Assembly (NCBI RefSeq): GCF_000931935.2
Contig: NZ_AZAC01000001.1
Location: 1 to 64,000, forward strand
Length of the DNA: 64,000 bases
Source: Dethiosulfatarculus sandiegensis
GTDB lineage: Bacteria; Desulfobacterota; Desulfarculia; Desulfarculales; Desulfarculaceae
Direction of reading: 5' to 3'
Numbering within the stretch: position 1 is the stretch's first letter; the number at the start of each line of letters is the position of its first letter. Shown in pieces: positions 35,801 through 44,101 of this stretch. A program made the translations under genes and the position numbers. The notes under the pieces are model-generated. The model had not been told where the DNA came from, ran no database searches, and worked only from the letters and a program-made list of their open reading frames with translations.

Positions 35801-35885
35801 GCCAAGGCTGAAACCTAAACGGCCAATCCTTTAGAATAAATAATAGCAGCTTTCTAAATTGCACCGGGCTTGCCAAGGCTGAAAC
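35801..35885 (+). repeat. 14-bp direct repeat in an intergenic gap
   Basis: GCCAAGGCTGAAAC occurs at 35801-35814 and again at 35872-35885, 71 bp apart, in the 215-bp gap upstream of the fusion gene at 35974. The copies may be paired sites for a regulator. Confidence 0.4.
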
Positions 35886-35973
35886 AGGTTTACCTGAAAC
35901 CGGAAATCGCCGTTTAAATAGCCTGCCCGGGTCTTGTTAAAGCAAAGGCTAGGGGGGAGGCGGAGCTTAAAGC

Positions 35974-37428
35974 ATGAGGGCCGTGATTCTGGTGACCGGA
36001 CATGCTCCTTGGTTGGAGACTCAAAACCACCTTTTACCCAGTTTCTTGTTCCCCTTGGGGGACAGGCCATTTTTGCATCATGTGGTTGAGTATCTCAGCC
36101 AAAAAGGGATCAAGCGTCTGGATTTCATCCTGAGCAGGATGCCGGAAAAAATAGAAGCAAGCCTGGGAACCGGCTCCCGTTGGGGGCTATGTTTTGACTA
36201 TCATCTGGTTCGTGATCCTGCCAGACCCTATAGGAGAATCCGGACTATCTTGTCCGATGAAGCCTCCGATTTTTGGCTGATTCACGGCGATCGCCTTCCC
36301 CGTTTTAACCTGTCCTCAAACACCAGGGCTTGGATAGTTGACCCAAACGGGAAACCTGCGGGATGGGGTTTTTTGCCTGGAGATTCGGCTCGCAATTTTA
36401 ACTCTGAAACCAAGGAAGAGGATCTGCTGGGCCTGATTGAACTGCCCTTTGTAAAAAGTGCTCTAACCCTGGAGGCCCGTTCCCCTGCCGGCATCTTGGC
36501 GGCCAATACCCTTTTGCTTGAGAAAAAATTTCCCGAACTTTTACTAAAGGCCGGAGAAGTGGAACCGGGGGTCTGGTTGGCTCGCAATGTGGTAATGCAT
36601 CCCACGGCCAATCTTTTACCGCCGGTTTTGATTGGTTCTGATTGCCGTATCAGCCAGGGCGCGCAGGTGGGGCCTTGTGTGGTTGTGGGGCAGGGCTCCT
36701 ATTTGGGCAAGCGAAGTGAAGTATCCGATACGGTTGTTTTTCCCGGTTCTTTTGTGGGCGATGAGCTGGAAATAAAGCGAACTTTGGTGGACAGAAACCT
36801 GCTTATAAGTGTGAGGCTCGGCGTTGCCTTGGAGATTAATGAAGATTTTTTGCTCAGCTCAATGGCCGGGGGGTGGTTCACAAAAAAGCTGGTAAGGGCT
36901 CTGGCCAGGGCCTTTGCCTTGGTATTTTTGGTTTGGTCCTTTCCCTTTGGCGCAGTATTTTTGTTTTATTCAATTAGCAAAGGGTTAAGGCCGGTTTTTA
37001 AAAAGAGACAGGTTCTGCGCCAACCCTTGCCCAGGGAAGCGTCATTGTGGACCAATTGTTCCCTGTTAAGCTTGTCCGGCAAGTTTAAATGCCGTCCGGA
37101 AGACGGGCTGGCAGACTTTTTTCTTCGGTTTTTACCCGGCTTGCTCAGTGTAATCAAAGGGGACCTGGCCATGGTGGGCCTTCCTCCCAGGCAAGATAAA
37201 GAGATAGAACAGCTGCCGGTGGTGAGAAAAAACCTTTGCCACCTGGCCAAGGCTGGCCTGGTTGATGAGTCATCGGTTGTTTTTGGCCCTGATCCTGATC
37301 CGGATGAGCTCTATTCTTCAGAGGCTTTCTACGCCGCCCGGGCCGGATTAAGATTGGATATACGCATATTGCTGCGTTACCTGGGCCGTATTTGCGGATT
37401 GTTGCGTCCCGGTTTTGATAAGAGGTGA
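35974..37428 (+). CDS. Fusion: nucleotidyltransferase-like, left-handed beta-helix and bacterial sugar-transferase domains
   Basis: A 484-residue protein. Residues 1-200 resemble an NDP-sugar pyrophosphorylase (FPLGDRPFLHHVVEYLSQKGI, GTGSRWGLCFDY). However, the usual G-x-G-x-R and E-KP residues at the N-terminus are replaced (GHAPWLETQNHLLPSF), so catalysis is doubtful. Residues about 205-295 form hexapeptide repeats (VLIGSDCRISQGAQVG, VVVGQGSYLGKRSEV). A hydrophobic helix at about 308-330 follows. Residues about 370-470 recall the core of PglC/WbaP-type sugar transferases (LPGLLSVIKGDLAMVGLPP). Such a fusion would combine sugar activation or regulation with transfer to a lipid carrier. Start ATG with GGAG nine bases upstream. 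Confidence 0.7.
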   Translation: MRAVILVTGHAPWLETQNHLLPSFLFPLGDRPFLHHVVEYLSQKGIKRLDFILSRMPEKIEASLGTGSRWGLCFDYHLVRDPARPYRRIRTILSDEASDFWLIHGDRLPRFNLSSNTRAWIVDPNGKPAGWGFLPGDSARNFNSETKEEDLLGLIELPFVKSALTLEARSPAGILAANTLLLEKKFPELLLKAGEVEPGVWLARNVVMHPTANLLPPVLIGSDCRISQGAQVGPCVVVGQGSYLGKRSEVSDTVVFPGSFVGDELEIKRTLVDRNLLISVRLGVALEINEDFLLSSMAGGWFTKKLVRALARAFALVFLVWSFPFGAVFLFYSISKGLRPVFKKRQVLRQPLPREASLWTNCSLLSLSGKFKCRPEDGLADFFLRFLPGLLSVIKGDLAMVGLPPRQDKEIEQLPVVRKNLCHLAKAGLVDESSVVFGPDPDPDELYSSEAFYAARAGLRLDIRILLRYLGRICGLLRPGFDKR

Positions 37429-37433
37429 CACCC

Positions 37434-38378
37434 ATGATCAGATTGCTTGAACCAGGCCCCGGGTCCAAGGATTTGGCCAAGAAGAGAGAGGCCCTGGAGC
37501 TTTCACATTGGGAAAGTTTCCATGATCGGGGAAGGTGGCATCTGGAGCATTCCAAGGCTTTGGGTGGCTTTTTAAATTTGGGGCTTAAAATTCTGGGCCT
37601 GAAAAAAAGGGGCATCAGGAATGCCCTGGATCTCAGAGTCAATGAACTTGATCTGGCTTTTACCGGACTTCCGGACTCTTTTGACGGTTTTCGGATGGTG
37701 TTTGTAAGCGACCTGCATTTGGATGCCTTGGCCGGCCTGACTGAGCGGCTCAGTGCCGTTTTAAGCGGTATAAAGGCGGATATCTGCCTTTTGGGGGGTG
37801 ATTTCAGAGCCTTGGTGAGCGGACCCACCCATGGTGTTTATCTGCACATGAACAGGCTTTTAAGCAGCCTGGATTTTCCCCTGGGCGTGGTTGGAATAAT
37901 GGGTAACCATGATTTTTATGAGGAAGCCCTGGAATTAAGGCGCATGGGAATGACGTTTCTGATCAATCAGGCCCTGGAATTGGAAAAAAACGGGCAAAAA
38001 ATATACATCGTCGGCCTGGATGACACCCACTATTATGACTGCGCAGACCTGAGAGGGGCGCTGGAAAAGGTTCCTTTTGACGCCTTTAAACTGCTTATGG
38101 TGCACAGTCCGGAACTTTTGCATGAGGCCGGTGCCGCCAAGATTGATCTTTATCTCTGCGGCCACACCCATGCCGGTCAGTTGCGCCTGCCTTGGCTCGG
38201 CGCCTTGATCTTAAACGCCAAATGCCCGCGAAAATACACCTGGGGCTTGTGGCAAAAAGCCGCCATGTGGGGATACACCAGCTCCGGAGCAGGCGTCACC
38301 CTGGTTCCCATCCGTTTTAATTGCCCGCCTGAGGTATTGGTCCTTACTCTTAGAAAGGCCTCAAAAAAAGCTGGGTGA
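37434..38378 (+). CDS. Metallophosphoesterase, YkuE-like
   Basis: A 314-residue protein. The calcineurin-like metal motifs are in order: FVSDLHLD (D-x-H, near residue 90), GGDFRA (GD), GIMGNHDFYE (GNHD), MVHSP and CGHTHAGQLRLP (GH-x-H). All metal ligands appear intact. A hydrophobic patch near the N-terminus (GGFLNLGLKILGL) may anchor it to the membrane. YkuE-like enzymes hydrolyse phosphate esters, in some cases of lipid precursors such as UDP-diacylglucosamine. The start at 37434 has AGAGGTG six bases upstream; a GTG at 37425 overlapping the previous stop is an alternative. It is probably co-transcribed with the fusion gene before it. Confidence 0.85.
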   Translation: MIRLLEPGPGSKDLAKKREALELSHWESFHDRGRWHLEHSKALGGFLNLGLKILGLKKRGIRNALDLRVNELDLAFTGLPDSFDGFRMVFVSDLHLDALAGLTERLSAVLSGIKADICLLGGDFRALVSGPTHGVYLHMNRLLSSLDFPLGVVGIMGNHDFYEEALELRRMGMTFLINQALELEKNGQKIYIVGLDDTHYYDCADLRGALEKVPFDAFKLLMVHSPELLHEAGAAKIDLYLCGHTHAGQLRLPWLGALILNAKCPRKYTWGLWQKAAMWGYTSSGAGVTLVPIRFNCPPEVLVLTLRKASKKAG

Positions 38379-38395
38379 CTGTTTTCGAGGCCTTT
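38354..38395. terminator. Bidirectional terminator between convergent genes
   Basis: Arms AAAGGCCTC (38354-38362) and GAGGCCTTT (38387-38395) with A-rich and T-rich inner flanks, spanning the stop of the phosphoesterase gene and the short gap to the convergent GT-C gene. The loop is long (24 bases). Confidence 0.5.
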
Positions 38396-38403
38396 AGGCG
38401 ATT

Positions 38404-41094
38404 TTATTTCTCTGCGGAAAGAGTCCTTGAACCATAGGCGTTCATTCTCAGCCCCGGCGGCAGTCCCAGTTGGGAATTCAACACCCGGTCGAGTTTTAAA
38501 TAGCGGGCATACCCCGGGGAGGTTAGTTCCAGGCGCAGGGGAAAGGCCTTGGCCGGCAGGGGCAAGAGCCCAGTCCAATACAAAAGCCCGGGCCAATTCG
38601 CGTGCAGGTTTTTAAGGCCAAAGCTTTTTCCCTGGGGAGAGGTGCGCACCTCCAGGTCATGGGGAGTGATAAAGCGGTCCTTGATCCCGTTCAACGCCAC
38701 GCTGGTAAGGGGCAGGGGCTCGCCCAAATCCGCGACCAGTCCCTTGCCTGCGGGCAGTAATTTAAGATCCCGGCGAAGAATTCTTTCCGGCTTTTGCTTG
38801 TGTAAGCGTTTGGCTGTTATGAGGCATATGCCGAAATTCACCTTGACATCAGTGCCCCAACCCGCTGAAGCCAAGGCCTCAAGGGCCAAGGCCTTATATC
38901 TTTCCGGCAAGGCGAAATAAAGTTTTTCCTGATCTGAAATCAGAAGGTGGGGCCTTAGATGGTCTGCCAGCCAGGCCGGTTTGGGCCGGTTTGGTTCAGG
39001 CGGGCGCATGCTGAAGGGCAAAAAGGCCCTTAAGCCGGGCTGGCAATAAACCTTGGCCTCAGGGGGGAGTGCGTCCTGCACCCAGGCTGCCGCCTTTTGC
39101 AGGTCAGGCAGGTTGGCTTCAGGTGCCGCCCGGCCAATCAGCAATTCGGGCATAGACCACCAATAACGGCTTTTGCCGGTCTGCACCAGCTTGATATAGC
39201 GGGCATCCCGCGGCGCAAATCGTATTTCCTGCCATGGTGTGTGATAAAGGGAAAAAGGCTTGCCCGCAGACCAAAAGGCCGGGAAAAGCGTCTCTGAAAC
39301 CATGGCCGCAGTTTGCCAGGTTATTTTGTCTGCGCTTGTCAGGATCTCAAGTTTATTAGGCTTTTCCTGGATGGGAGAACTTGAAAGCATTATCTGGCAA
39401 ACGTCTTTTTCCACCTGCCCCAGATCCAGTAAATAGGTTTGTCCCGGTTTTTGGGGTCCTCTGGTGCGCCAGCCCGTGGCGGCGTTAAGGTCCCAGGCCT
39501 GGGAGGCGTCTTTAAGATCAGGGTCGGCCCAGGATTCAAAATCAGAGGTAAATATAAATTCAGTTTGCAATTCCGGAGGCTTGATATCCCTAAAGATCAC
39601 ATAACCCGCTACTTTGTCTTCTTGGAAAGTGGCTCCCATGGCCTTGAAAAGGTTGGCCGCATATTTTGCCTTACCCTTGGGGGTTATGAAACCGGTTTGT
39701 TGAGATCTCAATAAGATGTCTTGGTTTTGAGGCCTGCGCTCCTTAAAGGGCAGCACCAGGTTCACCTTGGCCTTGGACTGGAAACTCAGGCGATGGCTGT
39801 CCCAGTATTCAGTGCAATAGGCGTTATAAACCTTTTTGGCCAGAAGGTGGTCAATGACCTTTTGGGAATGATCGACCTTGGCCAGCCTTTGCTCCCTTAG
39901 GCCGGGGTCAAAAAGCGGTGCGGTGGCCAAGGAGCCATAGAGGTTGGAAAAGGCCAGGATGATCACTATGGCCCAGCCGAACGGCGCGGTTTTTTTGCTT
40001 TTTTGTAGGAGCCAATCAAAGATCCAGGCCGCAAAAAGAGGCCAGATAACAAAAAAGGACAAAAAATACCGGTGAGAGTTGATATCTCCACCGCCAATAC
40101 GGCAGAAGATTAAAACCATGAAGATGAGGCAGAGTAATAAAAGACCACCGTTTTCCTGAGATTTGCCTGTTTTGAGGCTTTGCCAAAGCCCTTTTGCGAA
40201 AAAGGGCAGGGTGCCGAGAAAAGTAACGGCGCTAAGACCCAGAACCAGTGGGCTGAAAAAGGGAATAACCCACTGATAGGAGTGATCGTATTTTGACCCA
40301 ACCAAAACGGGCATGCTTTTGAAGAATAAATATGAGAGGTTGGAGGCAAAACCGGTGTGCCGCCTGTGGGAGAGCAGAAAATGCAAAGTGCCCCAGTCGT
40401 TTTGCAGATTATAGAACAAAAGCGGAGCGGAGCCGACTATAAACCCCAGGGCCATTAAAAGCCCGGACCAGGATATGATCAGGCGGAGATTGGCCCGCCA
40501 CATGTACAGAAAACAGGGAATAATAAAATAGGCGATTAAAAAATTGTTCCAAAAGGCCAACCCGCAGACCAGGCCAAAGACCAGGCAAATCCAGGCATAG
40601 GTGGAGCCCTTGTCATGGTCCTTGACTGCCTTGAGGCATAAAAGGATGATCAAGGCGCCAAATGCCAGGAGTTCCGCGTGAAGCCCCCTGGCCACAGTTG
40701 AGTACCAGATGGAATAAAAAGGTCCCAGGGCAGCCAGAAAAACCGCTGTCAGGCCAACCCGCCGGTTCTTTATCTCTTTCCCCACAAAATAAAGTAAAGC
40801 CAAAAAGATGAGAGAATAAAGGGCCGGGGCCGCATTAAGGGCCTGGGAGGATACGCCAAAGAGCTTAAAAAATACGGCTGCGGTCAGGGCCTCCAGGCTG
40901 CCTCCATAGTGCTGGCCCCAATACATCAGGCTGAATTTGCCGTTAAGCGCGTCTATGCCCATCAGGCCAACCACCGCTATGTCGGAATCCATGGGCGGGC
41001 TGACCAGGAACGCGCCTCGCACCAAGGCAGCCATAATTAAGAGAATAACTACTGTAGTAGGGAGATTTATCCTGAATTTGGTTTTTGATTCCAA
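38404..41094 (-). CDS. GT-C membrane glycosyltransferase (PMT/ArnT-like) with C-terminal discoidin-like domains
   Basis: An 896-residue protein. The first ~430 residues hold about eleven or twelve transmembrane helices. The catalytic-type acidic loop PPMDSDIAVVGLMGI (D36, D38) and MYWGQHYGGSLEAL lie after helix 1, as in GT39/GT83 enzymes that use polyprenyl-phosphate sugars. The remainder is periplasmic. About residues 530-665 resemble an F5/8 type C (discoidin) carbohydrate-binding domain: GWRTRGPQKPGQTYLLDLG, LEILTSADKITWQ, RFAPRDARYIKLVQTG. A second, weaker copy ends the protein (SVALNGIKDRFITPHDLEV, ARYLKLDRV). The acceptor is not known. It is convergent with the phosphoesterase gene. Confidence 0.75.
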   Translation of the reverse strand: MESKTKFRINLPTTVVILLIMAALVRGAFLVSPPMDSDIAVVGLMGIDALNGKFSLMYWGQHYGGSLEALTAAVFFKLFGVSSQALNAAPALYSLIFLALLYFVGKEIKNRRVGLTAVFLAALGPFYSIWYSTVARGLHAELLAFGALIILLCLKAVKDHDKGSTYAWICLVFGLVCGLAFWNNFLIAYFIIPCFLYMWRANLRLIISWSGLLMALGFIVGSAPLLFYNLQNDWGTLHFLLSHRRHTGFASNLSYLFFKSMPVLVGSKYDHSYQWVIPFFSPLVLGLSAVTFLGTLPFFAKGLWQSLKTGKSQENGGLLLLCLIFMVLIFCRIGGGDINSHRYFLSFFVIWPLFAAWIFDWLLQKSKKTAPFGWAIVIILAFSNLYGSLATAPLFDPGLREQRLAKVDHSQKVIDHLLAKKVYNAYCTEYWDSHRLSFQSKAKVNLVLPFKERRPQNQDILLRSQQTGFITPKGKAKYAANLFKAMGATFQEDKVAGYVIFRDIKPPELQTEFIFTSDFESWADPDLKDASQAWDLNAATGWRTRGPQKPGQTYLLDLGQVEKDVCQIMLSSSPIQEKPNKLEILTSADKITWQTAAMVSETLFPAFWSAGKPFSLYHTPWQEIRFAPRDARYIKLVQTGKSRYWWSMPELLIGRAAPEANLPDLQKAAAWVQDALPPEAKVYCQPGLRAFLPFSMRPPEPNRPKPAWLADHLRPHLLISDQEKLYFALPERYKALALEALASAGWGTDVKVNFGICLITAKRLHKQKPERILRRDLKLLPAGKGLVADLGEPLPLTSVALNGIKDRFITPHDLEVRTSPQGKSFGLKNLHANWPGLLYWTGLLPLPAKAFPLRLELTSPGYARYLKLDRVLNSQLGLPPGLRMNAYGSRTLSAEK

Positions 41095-41600
41095 TGTATT
41101 TTATGCCCTGGTGCAGTTAGTTGGACTTTGCTTTTCCATGTTGCGGCAAAATTATTATTTCTGGAATGTTTCATTCCCGGATATGTATCCTGAACAATAT
41201 AGCACGCGGACCGATTAATCATCTTAAAGTAACTCGCCCTTATTGGAAAAATAAAAATGTTACAAAAGACAGTCGCAACAGCGTGCTGAAGAAACCGTTT
41301 CAGGGCGGGCTGAATGCCTTGAGCCTAACGGCCCGATAGCCGGGGATTTATTGTTTTTTAAGTTCTTTGACTGTTAAGGAGAAAGGGGTAACCTTTAAAG
41401 GCCCGGCCCTGCGTGGAGGCACCTGGTTACGTAGACCATTGTTTTTCTTCGGTCCCTATAAAACTATCGTCATTAGGGAAAATTGCCTTGGTCGGTTTAA
41501 GGAGCCCTTTAAGACCAGTTCATGGCGGAATGTCTAAATGGTTTTATAAATTTCCGGGAAGCGGCAATAAAATAATCCGCTGCAAGTGAAAGGAACCGGT
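41095..41600. other. Divergent 500-bp gap, GT-C gene to TrmB-like gene
   Basis: No gene supported. The first part upstream of the GT-C gene is AT-rich (41095-41270) and should hold its promoter. I see no strong repeat or hairpin. Confidence 0.4.
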
Positions 41601-42416
41601 TTGAACTCGGCAAAGTTTGAAATTGCGGGTCTTTTGGAAAAGGTGCATTTTTCCCCTTTGGAATCCAAGACCTATGCGGCGCTCTTTAATGAAAAGGGAT
41701 TAACCCTTGGACAGTTGAGTCAGAAGATCGGCCTGAACCCGGCCCTGCTTAAGGAGCCGCTCCAAGACATGCTTCACAAAGGCTTTGTGGTGGCCAAGGG
41801 TAAAAATCCGGTTACCTATATGGCAGCCAACTCCGACGAGGTCCTGGCGGGGTTAAAGTCTTCCTTTACTGATAATTGGAAGGAACTTAAGAGCGTAATT
41901 AATCAAACTCCCAGAATAGACAGGCGAAGAGAGTCTGCCGGTGTGAGCCTGGAGGGCAGGTCCTGGGTGATGAAAAAAGCCAAGGAGATCGTCAAACAGG
42001 CCCGAGGCAACATTTATCTTCTGGCCTGGCCCAAGGAATTGCGCTCCTTAAGGCGCTATCTGGAAAAGGTTTGCCGGGAAAAGGTTTGCCGGGAAAAGGT
42101 GGAACTTAAGAGTGTACTGTACGGCAACCCTGATTTTGACTTGGGCGTGAGCATCAAGTGCACCCCGGACGATTGGCTAACCAGAAATGGTGGGCGCAGC
42201 TTTTTAGTCACCGTGGACAATAAAGAGGCGGTGGTGGCCAATTTTTCCCCGGAGGGCAAGGGAAACGGCCTTTTTACCGATTACCGGCCCATGGTCAACC
42301 TCTATACAGGTTTCATTATCCAGAAATTGCATCAGGTAAGCCTGGAAAACACCTTAAACCAGTTTGGTGTGGCTGTAATGGATTCAGGGCAGGCTGTGGA
42401 GGGAATTTTGCCCTAG
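41601..42416 (+). CDS. TrmB-like transcriptional regulator
   Basis: A 271-residue protein. The N-terminal winged helix (about residues 5-75) reads GLLEKVHFSPLESKTYAALF, then LTLGQLSQKIGLNPALLKEPL and DMLHKGFVVAKGKNPVTYMA, matching TrmB-type regulators. The C-terminal part (SWVMKKAKEIVKQARGNIYLLAWP onward) resembles the PLD-like sensor domain of that family, which binds sugars in characterised members. A 15-bp tandem duplication inserts KVCRE twice near residue 158. Start TTG at 41601 is chosen for AAAGGA six bases upstream; GTG at 41586 is possible. Position beside glycosyltransferase genes suggests control by a sugar, which is inference. Confidence 0.7.
   Translation: MNSAKFEIAGLLEKVHFSPLESKTYAALFNEKGLTLGQLSQKIGLNPALLKEPLQDMLHKGFVVAKGKNPVTYMAANSDEVLAGLKSSFTDNWKELKSVINQTPRIDRRRESAGVSLEGRSWVMKKAKEIVKQARGNIYLLAWPKELRSLRRYLEKVCREKVCREKVELKSVLYGNPDFDLGVSIKCTPDDWLTRNGGRSFLVTVDNKEAVVANFSPEGKGNGLFTDYRPMVNLYTGFIIQKLHQVSLENTLNQFGVAVMDSGQAVEGILP
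42062..42100 (+). repeat. 15-bp in-frame tandem repeat inside the TrmB-like gene
   Basis: GGAAAAGGTTTGCCG occurs twice in tandem (42062-42091), followed by a partial third copy GGAAAAGGT. It encodes KVCRE-KVCRE-KV and keeps the frame, so unit number could vary by slippage without breaking the gene. Confidence 0.85.
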
Positions 42417-42528
42417 GACATGGGTGGTGTGAATCCTTCTTTGGTTTGCTCAAGTTTTTTATAGCTTAGGTTGCGAGCGATGAGCACCCTTGCACCCAGA
42501 CCTTTTGGCCCGAGGCCTTAGGGCGTGG

Positions 42529-42900
42529 TTATTTTTTTTCTTCATAGGCGTGTTTGATTTTTTGGATCAGGTCATTGATCTTGACCGGCTTGATCATGTA
42601 GTCAAAAGCACCCAGGGCCATGCCCTGCGCCCCTGATTCCATGCAACCGTGTCCCGTGAGAACCACAACCTGGGTCTTGGGGTATAGCTTTTTGATCTTT
42701 TCCAGGGCCGCCATACCGCCCATGCCGGGCATTTTGATATCCAGGACCACCACATCAAATTCCTGGGATTCCATTATCTCCAAAGCCTTTTCCGCATGGG
42801 GGGCCCCGGAGACATCCATGCCGCGCAACTTGAAGCGCTGCACCAGTGAACTCAAGAAGTCTTGTTCATCGTCCACAATCAAAACATTGGGTCGACCCAT
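42529..42900 (-). CDS. Single-domain response regulator
   Basis: A 123-residue CheY-like receiver. The acidic pair is in VLIVDDEQDF, the phosphoacceptor Asp is in [13 protein letters not shown] (about residue 54), the conserved Thr in VVLTGHG and the Lys in YMIKPVK. There is no output domain. It is the last of seven genes on the minus strand that encode a phosphorelay and a carrier protein. In such relays a free receiver may act as phosphate sink, shuttle or allosteric effector. The gap to the next gene upstream is about 150 bp. Confidence 0.9.
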   Translation of the reverse strand: MGRPNVLIVDDEQDFLSSLVQRFKLRGMDVSGAPHAEKALEIMESQEFDVVVLDIKMPGMGGMAALEKIKKLYPKTQVVVLTGHGCMESGAQGMALGAFDYMIKPVKINDLIQKIKHAYEEKK

Positions 42901-43048
42901 CTGACACTCCGTAAATGACTATAAGACCCCAAGGGATCTTTGTTTTGGGGAATGCTGCCCGCCTCTTGTGGCGGTGGATAGCGTGGGAGCAACAGGTCAA
43001 GGGCGGGGCAAGAGACGAGCAGCAGATTATTCGTTTAAAGGTCTCTTT

Positions 43049-43501
43049 TCAGTTTTGTTTTTCCTTTAAGAGCTCTCTGGGAGAGCGCACGAATTTACGC
43101 ACCTGGGCGGACCTTATTTTTTCATCCTGGATCAATTTGCGGTTATAGGCGTCACATGCCTTTTCCCATAGCTCTTCCATGTCACAGGGTTTGGTGAGGT
43201 AATCGAAAGCGCCGTTTTTTAGTCCCTCCACCGCGGAATCAATGGTCCCGTGGCCGGTGAGCATTATCACCTCTACATTGGGGTAAAGTGATTTGATTTT
43301 TTTCAGTGCGGTGAGCCCGTCCATTCCCGGCATTTTGATATCTAAAACCACCACATCCAGGTTGTTCTGGCCCAATGTTTCCAAGGCGCTTTCTCCGTCA
43401 TAGGCCGCCAGCACCTTGATGCCTTTGCGTTTAAGCAGGTTTTGGGTGGTATCTACAAAACGCTTTTCATCATCAACTAAAAGAAGCCTCATGTTATCCA
43501 T
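43049..43501 (-). CDS. Response regulator with receiver domain and short C-terminal tail
   Basis: A 150-residue protein. The receiver (about 1-120) has [29 protein letters not shown] and YLTKPCD, with all conserved residues present. A charged helical tail of about 30 residues follows ([31 protein letters not shown]) and has no recognised function. The start at 43501 begins [12 protein letters not shown], with a purine-rich AGAAAGGGGG site upstream; the open frame extends 33 codons earlier but lacks features. It belongs to the phosphorelay cluster 42529-49803. Confidence 0.88.
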   Translation of the reverse strand: MDNMRLLLVDDEKRFVDTTQNLLKRKGIKVLAAYDGESALETLGQNNLDVVVLDIKMPGMDGLTALKKIKSLYPNVEVIMLTGHGTIDSAVEGLKNGAFDYLTKPCDMEELWEKACDAYNRKLIQDEKIRSAQVRKFVRSPRELLKEKQN

Positions 43502-43650
43502 GGCTTGGGCCCCCTTTCTCCTTTGGGGCTTGCCAGGCTTTTGCCTGGGGTCCTTGGTGATTTGAAAAAGCGGAGGCCATTGAACTTTGTCGCCGGTCAA
43601 GTGTGATCGGCCTAAATCTATTTCGTCCCGGTGGCCTTTTTCCGCTTTTT

Positions 43651-44091
43651 TTACAGTCCGCCTGTTTTTCTGGTCAGGCTTTTGGCTTCCGCTTTGCGGA
43701 TTCGCTCTTCCTGCTCCATTTTGCGGTTTCTGGCCGCTTCCAGCTTGCTGAGCAGCTCCTGGTAATCAGCGGGTTTCAGGAGATAGTCAAAAGCTCCGGA
43801 TTTGAGTCCGGTTACAGCCGTATCAATGGCCCCGTGCCCGGTGAGCAGAATAACCTCAACCACGGGGTTGCGGTTTTTGATTTCCTTTAAGGCGGAAATA
43901 CCGTCCATTCCCGGCATTTTTATATCCAGGATGACCACATCAATGGGCTCTGTTTTCAGGGCGCTTAAGGCCTGTTCTCCGCTGTAGGCGGCCCAAAGGT
44001 TGTGGCCATCGTCTTTAAGGCGCAGAGAAAGCATCTCCACAAAGTCCTTTTCGTCATCCACAACCAGGATATTGATTGGAACCTTGACCAT
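43651..44091 (-). CDS. Response regulator with receiver domain and short C-terminal tail
   Basis: A 146-residue protein. The receiver motifs are [29 protein letters not shown] and YLLKPAD; the tail ([20 protein letters not shown]) is a charged helix like that of the neighbour at 43049, which suggests the two arose by duplication. No DNA-binding or enzymatic domain. It lies 10 bp after the receiver-kinase gene at 44102-45331, so the two are co-transcribed. Confidence 0.88.
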   Translation of the reverse strand: MVKVPINILVVDDEKDFVEMLSLRLKDDGHNLWAAYSGEQALSALKTEPIDVVILDIKMPGMDGISALKEIKNRNPVVEVILLTGHGAIDTAVTGLKSGAFDYLLKPADYQELLSKLEAARNRKMEQEERIRKAEAKSLTRKTGGL

Positions 44092-44101
44092 TTCCTAACT
44101 C

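Noticed and set aside
42062..42100. Tandem repeat considered as a CRISPR or iteron array
   Set aside because: The unit is 15 bp without spacers, has only two full copies and lies in frame within a gene.
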